The translations under genes were made by a program, and so were the position numbers. A DNA stretch of 64,000 nt from positions 248,001-312,000 of the forward strand of contig NZ_AWUK01000030.1 of the NCBI RefSeq assembly GCF_000499205.1. Reading direction: 5' to 3'. Below the pieces are notes generated by a model. The model searched no databases, was not told the DNA's origin, and worked only from the letters and a program-made list of their open reading frames with translations. Below are positions 27,910 to 35,915 of this stretch, one piece after another. Positions within the stretch are counted from its first letter, which is position 1, and each line of letters starts with the position of its first letter. Source of the DNA: Paenibacillus sp. MAEPY2 (GTDB lineage: Bacteria; Bacillota; Bacilli; Paenibacillales; Paenibacillaceae).

Positions 27910-28926
27910 TCAGTTAGCTGCTGCGATGAACTCTCTCGGCTTCACTTTAGGAGTGTCTTCCCCATTCATTCGGCAGATCCGCTCCGGGGATACATAGAGC
28001 TGAATCTTCTCCCCTACACGCACTCTTTGATCCAGATAGGCTGTCCATACCCCCAGCCCTTCCATCTGCACCCGAATTTCATAACGTTCTCCTACATAAC
28101 TGACGCTGAGCACCACTGCCTGATAACACAGATCATCATGACCTGTTTTGTTCCAGGAGACATGTTCCGGTCTCACCATGGACTGATTGGGCGTAAGCCA
28201 GTTGGACTTTCCGATAAACGAAGCAACAAAGGGATCGCTTGGCGATCCGTAGATCGTTTCCGGGGTTCCTTTTTGCAATATCCGCCCCTTCTCCATCACC
28301 ACAATCTCATCCGACATCGACATCGCCTCAACCTGATCATGGGTGACGTACAGCGCGGTCAGTCCCATATCCCGCACCAATGACATCATCTCAATCCGCA
28401 TCTCTTCTCGCAGCACGGCATCCAGTGCACTTAGCGGCTCATCGAACAGGATAATCCCCGGTCTCACCGCTACCGCTCTGGCAAAAGCAACCCGCTGCTG
28501 CTGTCCTCCCGACAGCTGATGAGGATAGCGGTCCTCCATGCCTTGCAGGCGAACCATACCAAGTGCTTCGGTCACCTTCTGGCGCAGATCAGACTTCTGC
28601 TTTCCGGCCTTCAGGCCGAACGCCACATTTTCGTACACCGTCATATGCGGCCATAATGCAAAATCCTGAAACACCATGCCCAGATTACGCTTATGTGTCG
28701 GTACATCTATTCGCTTCGTCGCAGAGTAGAAACTCTTGCCATCCGCGACGATTTCTCCCGCATCCGGCTGCTCCAGCCCCGCCAGCATGCGTAACAACGT
28801 CGTTTTGCCACAGCCGGATGGGCCAAGCAGCGTCGTAAACTGTCCATGCTGAAGCGTTAAATCCGTGGGCAGCAGTGCGGGAGTACGATTGAATGATTTT
28901 TGAATTCCCGTAATTTCCATTTTCAT
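27910..28926 (-). CDS. ABC transporter ATP-binding protein (FbpC/PotA type)
   Basis: The protein is 338 residues from ATG 28926 (AGGG six bases before); a second ATG at 28932 is in frame. Walker A is GPSGCGKTT, with Q-loop VFQDFALWPHM, signature LSGGQQQRVA, Walker B IILFDEPLSALDA and H-loop YVTHDQVEAMS, then a TOBE-type C-terminus. It is the first gene of the importer cluster and divergent from a LysR regulator gene. Confidence 0.93.
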   Translation of the reverse strand: MKMEITGIQKSFNRTPALLPTDLTLQHGQFTTLLGPSGCGKTTLLRMLAGLEQPDAGEIVADGKSFYSATKRIDVPTHKRNLGMVFQDFALWPHMTVYENVAFGLKAGKQKSDLRQKVTEALGMVRLQGMEDRYPHQLSGGQQQRVAFARAVAVRPGIILFDEPLSALDAVLREEMRIEMMSLVRDMGLTALYVTHDQVEAMSMSDEIVVMEKGRILQKGTPETIYGSPSDPFVASFIGKSNWLTPNQSMVRPEHVSWNKTGHDDLCYQAVVLSVSYVGERYEIRVQMEGLGVWTAYLDQRVRVGEKIQLYVSPERICRMNGEDTPKVKPREFIAAAN

Positions 28927-29021
28927 AAGCATCCCTGCCTGTCTTCTTGTACTGTTCTCAGTCTAACGTCCGCTTTCGCGAGTTGTATGTTAGAAATGTA
29001 AAATTGGAATTAACTTTTTAG

Positions 29022-30005
29022 ATGAATTCTGTTGATGTTCATAGATTAAATCTATATAAGGTGATTCAAAGTTACCTGAGAGGAGTGTTGAGTTCGTTGA
29101 ACCTGATTAAACTGCAAATTGTTGAACTCATTGATAAGCATCATCATATGACCAGTGTGGCCGAGGTTCTCGGCATCAAGCAGCCTACTGTTACCTTTCA
29201 TATGAAGTCTCTGGAGGAAGAGATGGGGGTACGATTATTCGAATCGCGTAGTGGAAAGACGTTTCTGACCGAGGCTGGACAAGCCCTTTTACATTATTCC
29301 GTCAAAATCAATGCCCTGACCCAGGAAGCACGCAGAGTGGTACAGGAATATGACAGCCTGTATCGGGGCACCCTGCACATTGGAGCGAGCTATGTACCTG
29401 CAACGTATCTGCTGCCACCTATTTTGAACACATTTTCTCAGGAATTCCCCGGTATTCGAATTATGTTATCGGTCAAGCCTTCACCCGTTATCCGCGAAAT
29501 GTTGATCCGCCACCAGATTGATCTGGGTGTGATTTCTTCCGAACCATTTGTGGGTCCGGTATTGCAAGCAGAAACGCTGTGTGAAGACGATCTGGTATTA
29601 ATCTGCTCTCCACAGCATGTCTTGGCCCAGAGGGATGTACTGAAACCCGAGCATATGGCACAGGTTCCTTTTGCGCTCCATGGGAATGAATCCAGCACTC
29701 GCCGTTTAACCAACCAATGGCTGGAGCAACATGATATTCGTCTACGGAGCACTGTGGAGATGGATTCTCTGGAAGCAATCAAGCAGCTGGTTTTACTCGG
29801 CGGTCATATCTCGTTCATGTCACGAATGGCTGTACAGTGGGAAGAACAGCATGGGCTCATCAAGGTGCTCCCCATTCCGGGAGAGCAGGCTCCACGGCAC
29901 ATTTACACCGTTCACAACAAGGATCGTCATCCTTCAGTTCAAGTTAACCGCTTCAAAGAAGTGTTGCGGGACAAGAGCCATAGCTTCTCTCTTTTCAATT
30001 CATAA
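29022..30005 (+). CDS. LysR-family transcriptional regulator
   Basis: The frame opens at ATG 29022, but the best ribosome site (GAGAGGAG, ~29078-29085) fits a start at TTG 29097, giving ~302 residues beginning MNLIKLQIVEL. The helix-turn-helix is MTSVAEVLGIKQPTVTFHMK. An effector-binding domain follows (GTLHIGASYVPATYLLPPIL). It resembles the CysL/CbbR group. Divergent placement suggests it controls the importer operon at 23221-28926. In the shared gap, GTTAGAAATG and GGAATTAAC (28989-29014) form a rough inverted repeat that could be its site. Confidence 0.88.
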   Translation: MNSVDVHRLNLYKVIQSYLRGVLSSLNLIKLQIVELIDKHHHMTSVAEVLGIKQPTVTFHMKSLEEEMGVRLFESRSGKTFLTEAGQALLHYSVKINALTQEARRVVQEYDSLYRGTLHIGASYVPATYLLPPILNTFSQEFPGIRIMLSVKPSPVIREMLIRHQIDLGVISSEPFVGPVLQAETLCEDDLVLICSPQHVLAQRDVLKPEHMAQVPFALHGNESSTRRLTNQWLEQHDIRLRSTVEMDSLEAIKQLVLLGGHISFMSRMAVQWEEQHGLIKVLPIPGEQAPRHIYTVHNKDRHPSVQVNRFKEVLRDKSHSFSLFNS

Positions 30006-30149
30006 TCCTGCTATCCCATATAAACTATCGCTTGGCATTCATCAAATCTATGCAGGGTTAACGCAACGAGTCCTTCCATTTAATCGCTTTCATATACTCG
30101 GACGATAAAGTGGGTCTGTACGTTAATCCAGCCTAGGGAGTGATTGGTT

Positions 30150-31010
30150 TTGAAAAAATGGAAAAAGGTAACCGCCTCATTCATGTTGAGTATCGTGACA
30201 TTGGGAAGTGGACTGACGTTTCTGGAAGCACCACAGGCTTCAGCAGCAGCTAATGCTGTTCCTGCCTATGAAGTGAAGTTCCTGGCTAAGCCGGAGCTGG
30301 TATTGAACACAGATGGGACACCACGCAGTGAAGTCATTCAGACGCTTGGTTTAAGTTCCACAGCAAAAAACATTAGTGCAGAGTACTTCGACACCAACGC
30401 GCTGAATCTTGATCAACAGGGATGGAACGTCCGTTTTCGGAAGAAAGATGACAAGAACAATTATGAACTGACTTATAAAAAGCGTTATCCTGTTATCAAT
30501 GGTGATGTTAATGCGGCGCTGACTCTGGCTAATCAAGAGGGATTTGATGCGTCAGACGATAATTATGAGGCTGAAATTGACTGGGGATATGGTAAACAAA
30601 CATTGAGCTTCTCCAACACCAAAAAGGTGGATACCAAAGCTACAGGCGTACAACTTCCATCACAGCAAGAAGCATTGAACATGTTATTGGACAAGCTGCC
30701 TGGCAAATTAAAAAATTGGTCCTCCTCCAACTGGGGTAAACAACAACTCACACAATCCCGTGCCTACGGCCCAGTAACGTTCCAACGTTATGAAGGAACA
30801 TGGAATGGACAAGAACTTACCCTTGAAGTATGGCCTATTCGTAATGCAGCAGGTACAGGAGTAGAGAATATTGTAGAGATTTCGTTTAAAACAACAGATA
30901 CTTCGGCTGTTTCCGGACTGCGTACCCAGCTGATGCAAGTGCTTCAGAACAAAAACTGGCTCATTCCTGCCGATGGTCTGAAAACTCAGCTGATCCTGGA
31001 AAGATACTAA
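30150..31010 (+). CDS. Secreted CYTH-like domain protein
   Basis: The 286-residue protein starts at TTG 30150, nine bases after AGGGAG, and has a signal peptide ending in PQASAAA. The mature part reads like a CYTH/triphosphate-tunnel fold: YEVKFLAKPEL, then SAEYFDTNALNLDQQGWNVR with FRKK, ELTYKKRYPV and paired basic/acidic strands (NYEAEIDWGYG). CYTH proteins such as ThiE-type triphosphatases and adenylate cyclase class IV are cytoplasmic, so an exported version is unusual. The function is unknown; polyphosphate or another polyanion is a possible ligand. Confidence 0.75.
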   Translation: MKKWKKVTASFMLSIVTLGSGLTFLEAPQASAAANAVPAYEVKFLAKPELVLNTDGTPRSEVIQTLGLSSTAKNISAEYFDTNALNLDQQGWNVRFRKKDDKNNYELTYKKRYPVINGDVNAALTLANQEGFDASDDNYEAEIDWGYGKQTLSFSNTKKVDTKATGVQLPSQQEALNMLLDKLPGKLKNWSSSNWGKQQLTQSRAYGPVTFQRYEGTWNGQELTLEVWPIRNAAGTGVENIVEISFKTTDTSAVSGLRTQLMQVLQNKNWLIPADGLKTQLILERY

Positions 31011-31205
31011 TTGGTAGTTGCTGTCTATACCTTATGAGTCTACGTAACTGCCTCTAGCGGCTTAAAGGGCAACGGGGAAAATGGGCATGGCTATGTTCTT
31101 AATGAAGAGAAACAGATCATGGCCGTTACCCTTCTCTTACCGTATCGCTTAAACATACAATAATATGCTTGGCATTAGAGCCTAAATCCCATTTCATCCA
31201 AAACA

Positions 31206-31243
31206 AAAGGAGATCGCAGGAATATTCTGCTGATCTCCTTTGT
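31206..31243. terminator. Hairpin between convergent genes
   Basis: AAAGGAGATC-GCAG pairs with CTGC-GATCTCCTTT (one bulged T) and lies between the CYTH-like gene and the convergent SDR gene. Short T/A-rich flanks on both sides fit a shared terminator. Confidence 0.75.
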
Positions 31244-31261
31244 ATTTATTATGCTTTACAA

Positions 31262-31867
31262 TTAGTATATTTTAAAGGTTTGGGCGGTTTCGATCCCGAG
31301 TGCACTCTGGATAAACGTATTGGCGACCCGCTCCACAGGCACAGGATTAAATCCGATAAACACACCCTTATATTTCTCTGCGGATTCAACAAACAGGTTA
31401 GGGCTAACGGAATTTAAACGTATACCTCGAGGAAGCTCATACGCTGCTGCTTTGGCAAATGAATCAATCGCTCCATTGACCATAGCGCTGGATGCGCCTT
31501 TCAGAATGGGATGGTCCTGTATAATGCCACTGACCAGCGTAAAACTCCCCTTGTCGTTGATATAGTGCTGTCCAATCAAGACGATATTCACCTGACCGAG
31601 TAATTTGCCCTGCACACTAATCATGTTGTTCTCCGGGGTCAGTTCTTCCAACTTCGCATAATGAGTCTGGCCTGCTGCAACAATGACGTAATCAATATTA
31701 GTCACCGTTTCAAAGAGGGCTGTAATACTTTCTGTCGAGGTCATATCCACCTGGTAATCGCCGGATTGCCTGCCGGCTGTAATTACCTCAACGGAATATT
31801 CCTGAAGCTTCGCAACAACCGCCTTGCCTAATGTGCCATTTCCTCCAATAACCAGAGCCCTTTTCAT
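31262..31867 (-). CDS. Short-chain dehydrogenase/reductase, small form
   Basis: The 201-residue protein has the nucleotide motif GGNGTLGKAV (8-17). The catalytic tyrosine motif is not canonical: around ASSAMVNGAIDSFAKAAAYEL the usual YxxxK is missing, as in several short SDR proteins of this type. It is a cytoplasmic oxidoreductase or NAD(P)-binding protein of unknown substrate. Confidence 0.83.
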   Translation of the reverse strand: MKRALVIGGNGTLGKAVVAKLQEYSVEVITAGRQSGDYQVDMTSTESITALFETVTNIDYVIVAAGQTHYAKLEELTPENNMISVQGKLLGQVNIVLIGQHYINDKGSFTLVSGIIQDHPILKGASSAMVNGAIDSFAKAAAYELPRGIRLNSVSPNLFVESAEKYKGVFIGFNPVPVERVANTFIQSALGIETAQTFKIY

Positions 31868-31960
31868 ACTACGCCTCCTTTACATCAGTAAAAGCATGAA
31901 ATTGAAATTGTACATTCATTGATCTCTTCATTTAAACAAAGTTCATTCACATAATCAAAC

Positions 31961-32599
31961 TCACTTCACTATTAAGCCTAATAATCCAACAAAAGAGGCT
32001 GCCTGAGAATCTGAAATGATGCATCCGTCCAGATCCTCAATATCTACATGTAACCTTTCAAAGCTACAATCACTAAGGTCCACTCCCTTAAGCTTTACAC
32101 CTGACAAAAGAGCTTGGTCTATATTGCATTCAGAGAACTCCAGTTTTTGGGGTGCAGCTTGAAAGAAATCGCCACTCACCAGAGAGCATTCGGTGTACTT
32201 CACCTGTTTAAACTTGGAGAAACGGAATAAAGAAAGGTCAGCGACACAACCCTGAAAGCTTACATTTTGGAGCCTGCTATTTGCAAAATTGGTACCAAGC
32301 AACTTACAGTTTCTAAATTCCGTCCGGTGGAGGAAAGAGCCGTTTAAGTCCATATTGGACAAATCACATTTATCAAAAATCACATCGGTAAGCTCGACTT
32401 CCGGTAATGAGGACTCACTAAAGATCACGTTCTCAAAAACCACTTTATCGAATGATACCCTGCTGGCGCTCTGATTCTCAATAGCCATATTACTGAATCG
32501 CCCATGCTTGATTTCTTCTTTACTCTCCCATGCTTCTAAAGCCAACGATAAGTCTTCAAGCTCCAGAGGAATCTTTGGCGTTTCCATTTTAGTTTTCAT
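31961..32599 (-). CDS. Pentapeptide-repeat protein
   Basis: The 212-residue protein starts behind AGGAGG. From ~40 to 195 it has repeating five-residue units with a central Leu/Phe (VIFDKCDLSNMDLNGSFLHR, FRNCKLLGTNFANSRLQNVS), which fold into a right-handed beta helix. Some family members protect DNA gyrase; nothing here shows that role. It is the last chromosomal gene before the prophage. Confidence 0.88.
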   Translation of the reverse strand: MKTKMETPKIPLELEDLSLALEAWESKEEIKHGRFSNMAIENQSASRVSFDKVVFENVIFSESSLPEVELTDVIFDKCDLSNMDLNGSFLHRTEFRNCKLLGTNFANSRLQNVSFQGCVADLSLFRFSKFKQVKYTECSLVSGDFFQAAPQKLEFSECNIDQALLSGVKLKGVDLSDCSFERLHVDIEDLDGCIISDSQAASFVGLLGLIVK

Positions 32600-32637
32600 A
32601 AGTCCTCCTACTATTTTCTTATATAAATTACTATATC

Positions 32638-32673
32638 AAAAAGAGCCCTTGCAGTAAGCAAGAGCTCTCTTTG
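32638..32673 (-). terminator. Terminator of the disrupted tRNA-Gly transcript
   Basis: The stem GAGAGCTCTTGC with GCAAGGGCTCT and a T-run on the minus strand lies ten bases past the 3' end of the tRNA-Gly remnant. It is probably the original terminator of the tRNA gene. Confidence 0.8.
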
Positions 32674-32682
32674 ATGTTACCA

Positions 32683-32731
32683 TGAAGCGGGTGATGGGAA
32701 TCGAACCCACGCTATTAGCTTGGAAGGCTGA
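32683..32731 (-). pseudogene. 3' fragment of tRNA-Gly(TCC), the prophage attachment site (left end)
   Basis: Reading the minus strand, this is the 3' part of a tRNA-Gly: the anticodon arm with loop CTTCCAA, variable loop, T-arm (GTGGGTTCGATTCCCAT) and acceptor strand CACCCGC ending TCA. The matching 5' acceptor strand (GCGGGTG) and D-arm are absent; the sequence beyond 32731 is unrelated. A displaced 3' tRNA end next to phage genes is the classic mark of integration, with the intact gene at the far end. Confidence 0.85.
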
Positions 32732-32800
32732 TTCTCACCCTATTCCGCGATAGTCTTACACAGTCAAAAGATTGATGAACTCTCGCTTTTAAACCTTATT

Positions 32801-32859
32801 GGCAGTCATGAACAGCATGTACAAACGTTGAATACACAATCAACTGCCCCATGACTGCC
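32801..32859. repeat. Inverted repeat near the attachment site
   Basis: GGCAGTCATG (32801-32810) recurs as its exact complement at 32850-32859. The arms lie ~70-130 bases inside the attachment core. Such paired sites can be integrase arm sites, or the hairpin may be an RNA structure. There is no coding in the 382 bases between 32600 and 32981. Confidence 0.4.
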
Positions 32860-32934
32860 CCTTTATAATAGAAGGAACACATCTGCTAAAAATAAAATAG
32901 AGTTGGATTGTTCCAAACCTAAATCATAAACCCC

Positions 32935-32963
32935 TTGAATAATAGTACTATATATGGTACTAT
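32935..32963 (+). promoter_or_regulatory. hicAB promoter with overlapping operator
   Basis: TTGAAT (32935-32940), 17 bases and TACTAT (32958-32963) form a promoter. A 7-base inverted repeat (ATAGTAC 32942-32948 with GTACTAT 32957-32963) overlaps the -10 box. HicB carries a ribbon-helix-helix, so this is its likely operator. Transcription would begin almost at the ribosome site AGGAGGTGAG. Confidence 0.7.
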
Positions 32964-32981
32964 ATAAATAGGAGGTGAGAT

Positions 32982-33206
32982 ATGGCTAGGATAGAAAAAT
33001 TGGTCCAAAAAATGAAAGACCGCCCCAGTGGTATCCAATATGATGAAGTTGCCAAGGTACTCCGGCATCACGGTTATGGATTAGTGAGAAGCAACGGCTC
33101 GCACTTCCATTTCCGAAACCAAGCAGGAGACTTGATAACTATCAAAAAGGAACAACCACTTAAGGCGGTATACGTCAAAGACGTACTGGACCGGATTGGG
33201 GAGTAG
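32982..33206 (+). CDS. hicA: HicA mRNA interferase toxin
   Basis: The 74-residue protein has a double-stranded-RNA-binding-like fold with the catalytic His in NGSHFHF. The start has a strong AGGAGG site. HicA cleaves mRNA unless HicB binds it. It lies at the attachment end of the prophage, read opposite to the phage late genes, with hicB 45 bases downstream. Confidence 0.93.
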   Translation: MARIEKLVQKMKDRPSGIQYDEVAKVLRHHGYGLVRSNGSHFHFRNQAGDLITIKKEQPLKAVYVKDVLDRIGE

Positions 33207-33251
33207 CACCTCCCCTTTCCTTAATTCTCATCATATCCTAGCCGATTATTA

Positions 33252-33617
33252 ATGGCAAATCATAGCCAAAAGAAGGATTTAGCGTACTACATGGCCCTCC
33301 CGTATACGATACAAATCAGACCCGTTAAAGACGAGAGCGGTGATTATTTCTTCGCAACTGTTGCGGAATTAGATGGGTGCCAAAGTAATGGAGATTCCTT
33401 TGCTGAGGCATACGAGAGTGTTCGGGAAGCTATGGAGGGATACCTGGCAGTAAAACTGGAATACGATGACATCATTCCTGAACCGATCGGGGAAGATGAG
33501 TACAGCGGTAAATTCAATTTGCGTGTTCCAAAGAGTCTGCACCGGCAATTGGTTGAACGGGCAGCCGCGGAGAGTGTTTCGTTAAATCAATATTGCCTTT
33601 ACAAACTGAGCCGATAA
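33252..33617 (+). CDS. hicB: HicB antitoxin
   Basis: The 121-residue protein has a partial RNase-H-like domain at the N-terminus (YYMALPYTIQIRPV, YFFATVAELDGCQSNGDSFA) and a C-terminal ribbon-helix-helix (FNLRVPKSLHRQLVERAAAE). It neutralises HicA and probably represses the operon. The start ATG 33252 has no clear ribosome site; the conserved KDLAYYMALPY segment argues for it. Its translation may depend on that of hicA. Confidence 0.92.
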   Translation: MANHSQKKDLAYYMALPYTIQIRPVKDESGDYFFATVAELDGCQSNGDSFAEAYESVREAMEGYLAVKLEYDDIIPEPIGEDEYSGKFNLRVPKSLHRQLVERAAAESVSLNQYCLYKLSR

Positions 33618-33620
33618 ACA

Positions 33621-33660
33621 AAAATGCCCTGTTAACCTTAAATGGTTAACAAGGGCTATT
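33621..33660. terminator. Hairpin between hicB and the convergent FRG gene
   Basis: GCCCT-GTTAACC pairs with GGTTAAC-A-AGGGC. It lies between convergent genes. It closely resembles the hairpin on the other side of the FRG gene (34641-34678). Confidence 0.75.
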
Positions 33661-33667
33661 TTAATGA

Positions 33668-34615
33668 TTAATCCTCTAATATAAGAATAAGTTCGGTGAT
33701 TGACTTAGAAATCCCATCAAATCCCGGAAAAAGTTTTGCTGCATCATAATTTAGCTTCTGCAGAGCTAAAAATAAATTCTTAGCTTCATCGTTAGGAATT
33801 AAAAATTTGTACAATAAAATCTTCGGTTTTTTCTGAAAAGACACATTCTCAGTCACATTTTTATAAATAAGCTGATCCAATGAATCTCTATCAGTTTTCA
33901 CTGTGAAATTAATTTTTCCATCTGACATTACAAGTGATTCGCTTTTCCAGTATGTAAGTATACCTTTTTGAGCTCGTAAATTATCATTCCCACCGTATGG
34001 AGGGCTAATTATTTCTAGAGATGTTGGATTCTTAGAAACATTATTTAATTCAATCTCTTTTCGATCCAACACCCATAATACCATATGATCATTTTCGTCA
34101 ATACCTTGTTTCAGAGCATTCACAGAGGCGAAGTAAAGTGAAACAAAAGGGTCTAGGCTCCAGTCCAACAACCTCGTTGGTAAGCCATAGTGTTGCGCTA
34201 TAGCTGCCAACTCATGGAATTCCTTAGGCAACCAATTTTTATGAATTATGTGCATCTCTTTAAAAAACAACCCCATACTATCCCTTAATTGTTCTACGTG
34301 TGGAATTTTTAGTCCATTATTATCTGATCTCATAAAAAAATCTTGGAGTATTCTATACTCATAAATTCTTTGAAAATATTCTATGTCATTTTCGGTATCG
34401 TACTCTACGGCAGTTTTAGATAATGTGTGTAGTTCCTTTCGTTTTCCAGGTCTTAAAGCCGTTGGAACTAGAGTATATTTTGTAGTACTCTCACCACGAA
34501 AAATAAATCCGTTATTCAATAACTCATATTGATTATCAAATGGAGATAGTATATCAAACATCTCTCTGGCAGAATTGATATGTACTATTTTAACAACTTG
34601 GTCATATGTAATCAC
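33668..34615 (-). CDS. FRG-domain protein, phage accessory gene
   Basis: The 315-residue protein starts at GTG 34615 with a weak site (GAGTGAT). FRG-domain marks are FRGESTTKYTLVPTALRPG and AQHYGLPTRLLDWSLDPFVS, followed by LYFAS. The activity of this domain is not settled; it is common in phages and mobile islands and is suspected in defence against other phages. The gene is more AT-rich than its neighbours and lies between the endolysin terminator and hicB, so it is a likely late addition. Confidence 0.85.
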   Translation of the reverse strand: MITYDQVVKIVHINSAREMFDILSPFDNQYELLNNGFIFRGESTTKYTLVPTALRPGKRKELHTLSKTAVEYDTENDIEYFQRIYEYRILQDFFMRSDNNGLKIPHVEQLRDSMGLFFKEMHIIHKNWLPKEFHELAAIAQHYGLPTRLLDWSLDPFVSLYFASVNALKQGIDENDHMVLWVLDRKEIELNNVSKNPTSLEIISPPYGGNDNLRAQKGILTYWKSESLVMSDGKINFTVKTDRDSLDQLIYKNVTENVSFQKKPKILLYKFLIPNDEAKNLFLALQKLNYDAAKLFPGFDGISKSITELILILED

Positions 34616-34640
34616 ATTATCACTCTATTCATCATAAAAT

Positions 34641-34678
34641 AAGAGCCCTGATTAACGTTGAAGGTTAATAGGGCTCTT
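34641..34678 (-). terminator. Terminator of the phage late operon
   Basis: AAGAGCCCT-GATTAAC pairs with GTTAAT-AGGGCTCTT, one base off perfect, followed on the minus strand by a short AT-rich run. It ends the lysis genes, 39 bases past the endolysin stop. Confidence 0.75.
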
Positions 34679-34716
34679 CTCACCGATGCTATCGGATTTC
34701 TTTTATATTACCACAA

Positions 34717-35649
34717 TTATCCTTTTGCTTCAATCTGTTTCAAGCGCTTGTCCAAGTCGGTGACATTGCCATTTGTTGTGGCAAGCAAGGCAAGGATATT
34801 TTTTCTGAGCCGATTAATGACTACGGCTGTTTCTTCCCTCGTGATCTGCGCCCCTGGACGTGTCCCATCAAAATATCCATTTGCCGTTACCTCAGCCCAC
34901 GCCGCTGCTGCCCACTTGCTTGCTTCATTAATGTCTCTTTCTTGTGTCACCGGCTTGTCCTCCTTTACGGGTTCACTCTTCTTTGAATACTTAGCTTTCA
35001 GTTCGGCAACCGATCCGTCAAACTCGTTCAGATCCACCGCACCGTTGATGCCGTCAATCTTCCGATTACCGCGTGGCAGATATCCACCAGCCGCACCATC
35101 GCTGTACTGCCAGATGTCCCATCTTGTCCAACCGGATGCATCAGCAGGAGTTTGATTGCTGTAACGTGCAATCCAGAGAGGATATGAGGACAAGCCTGTA
35201 AAGTTGCCGATAAACGCCGGGTATGTATACACCAGCGGTTTAACTCCGGTTAGCCTGTGAACCTCTTCCAGAAACATCTTGGCTACTGCCGTAATCGTTG
35301 CTTTGCTGTGTCCCTTTTTGTTTGATTCATAGTCCATAACTGGCGGTAGATCGAAAACGCCGATCCCACCAGCATCCTGAATGGCCCTGTAGAAATTCTG
35401 TGCTTCCGCTTTTGCAGCATCCACGCTGCCAGCAGAGTCATCCACGTAGTGGTATGCACCGATCAGCAGGCCAGCCGCCTTGGCGTCCTTTACAAACTGT
35501 AGAAACTTGTTTGACCGGAAGGACTTGCCTTGAGTCGCTTTGATAAACACGAACGAAATCCCGTCCGCTGCTACCTTTTTGAAATCGATATTACCGTTAT
35601 GGTGGGACACGTCAATCCCCTGAGCATTCCCCTGCTTACGCGCTTGCAT
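34717..35649 (-). CDS. Phage endolysin, GH25 muramidase with C-terminal SLH-like wall-binding part
   Basis: The 310-residue protein starts behind AGGGAG. The N-terminal GH25 domain (~8-200) shows GIDVSHHNGNID, FIKATQGKS, GAYHYV and the catalytic PPVMDYE. The C-terminal ~75 residues (EASKWAAAAWAEVTANGYFD, then ITREETAVVINRLR) look like one S-layer-homology repeat for wall anchoring. It has no signal peptide, so it depends on the holin. It overlaps the holin gene by 14 bases. Confidence 0.93.
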   Translation of the reverse strand: MQARKQGNAQGIDVSHHNGNIDFKKVAADGISFVFIKATQGKSFRSNKFLQFVKDAKAAGLLIGAYHYVDDSAGSVDAAKAEAQNFYRAIQDAGGIGVFDLPPVMDYESNKKGHSKATITAVAKMFLEEVHRLTGVKPLVYTYPAFIGNFTGLSSYPLWIARYSNQTPADASGWTRWDIWQYSDGAAGGYLPRGNRKIDGINGAVDLNEFDGSVAELKAKYSKKSEPVKEDKPVTQERDINEASKWAAAAWAEVTANGYFDGTRPGAQITREETAVVINRLRKNILALLATTNGNVTDLDKRLKQIEAKG

Positions 35650-35914
35650 CTGTACCAGCTCCCTTTTTTGTCTGCTTCACCAACTGATTACCGTAAACCG
35701 CCACAGCGCCCACTAGAATGCCCTGTACCACGCTCTCAACACTCAGACCAAGCATCAGGATAGAAAATACAATAGCTACACCAGAAACGATATAAATGAT
35801 AGTCCAATCCTGTACCTTCGGCGTTGACTTCAATACATACCCGATCACCCAGCAGGCTGCCAATACGATCAGCAGCCTACCATCAATTAATCCCTGAATA
35901 ATGTCCCATTCCAC
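35636..35914 (-). CDS. Phage holin
   Basis: The 92-residue protein has two or three hydrophobic segments (LLIVLAACWVIGYVL, IIYIVSGVAIVFSILMLGL, VVQGILVGAVAVYG) and a charged tail with TKKGAG. Size, topology and place before the endolysin gene identify a holin that opens the membrane at lysis. Confidence 0.9.
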   Translation of the reverse strand: MEWDIIQGLIDGRLLIVLAACWVIGYVLKSTPKVQDWTIIYIVSGVAIVFSILMLGLSVESVVQGILVGAVAVYGNQLVKQTKKGAGTDASA

Positions 35915-35915
35915 A

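Noticed and set aside
32683-32760. Functional tRNA gene
   Set aside because: Only the 3' half matches tRNA-Gly; the 5' acceptor strand and D-arm are missing, so it is a remnant.
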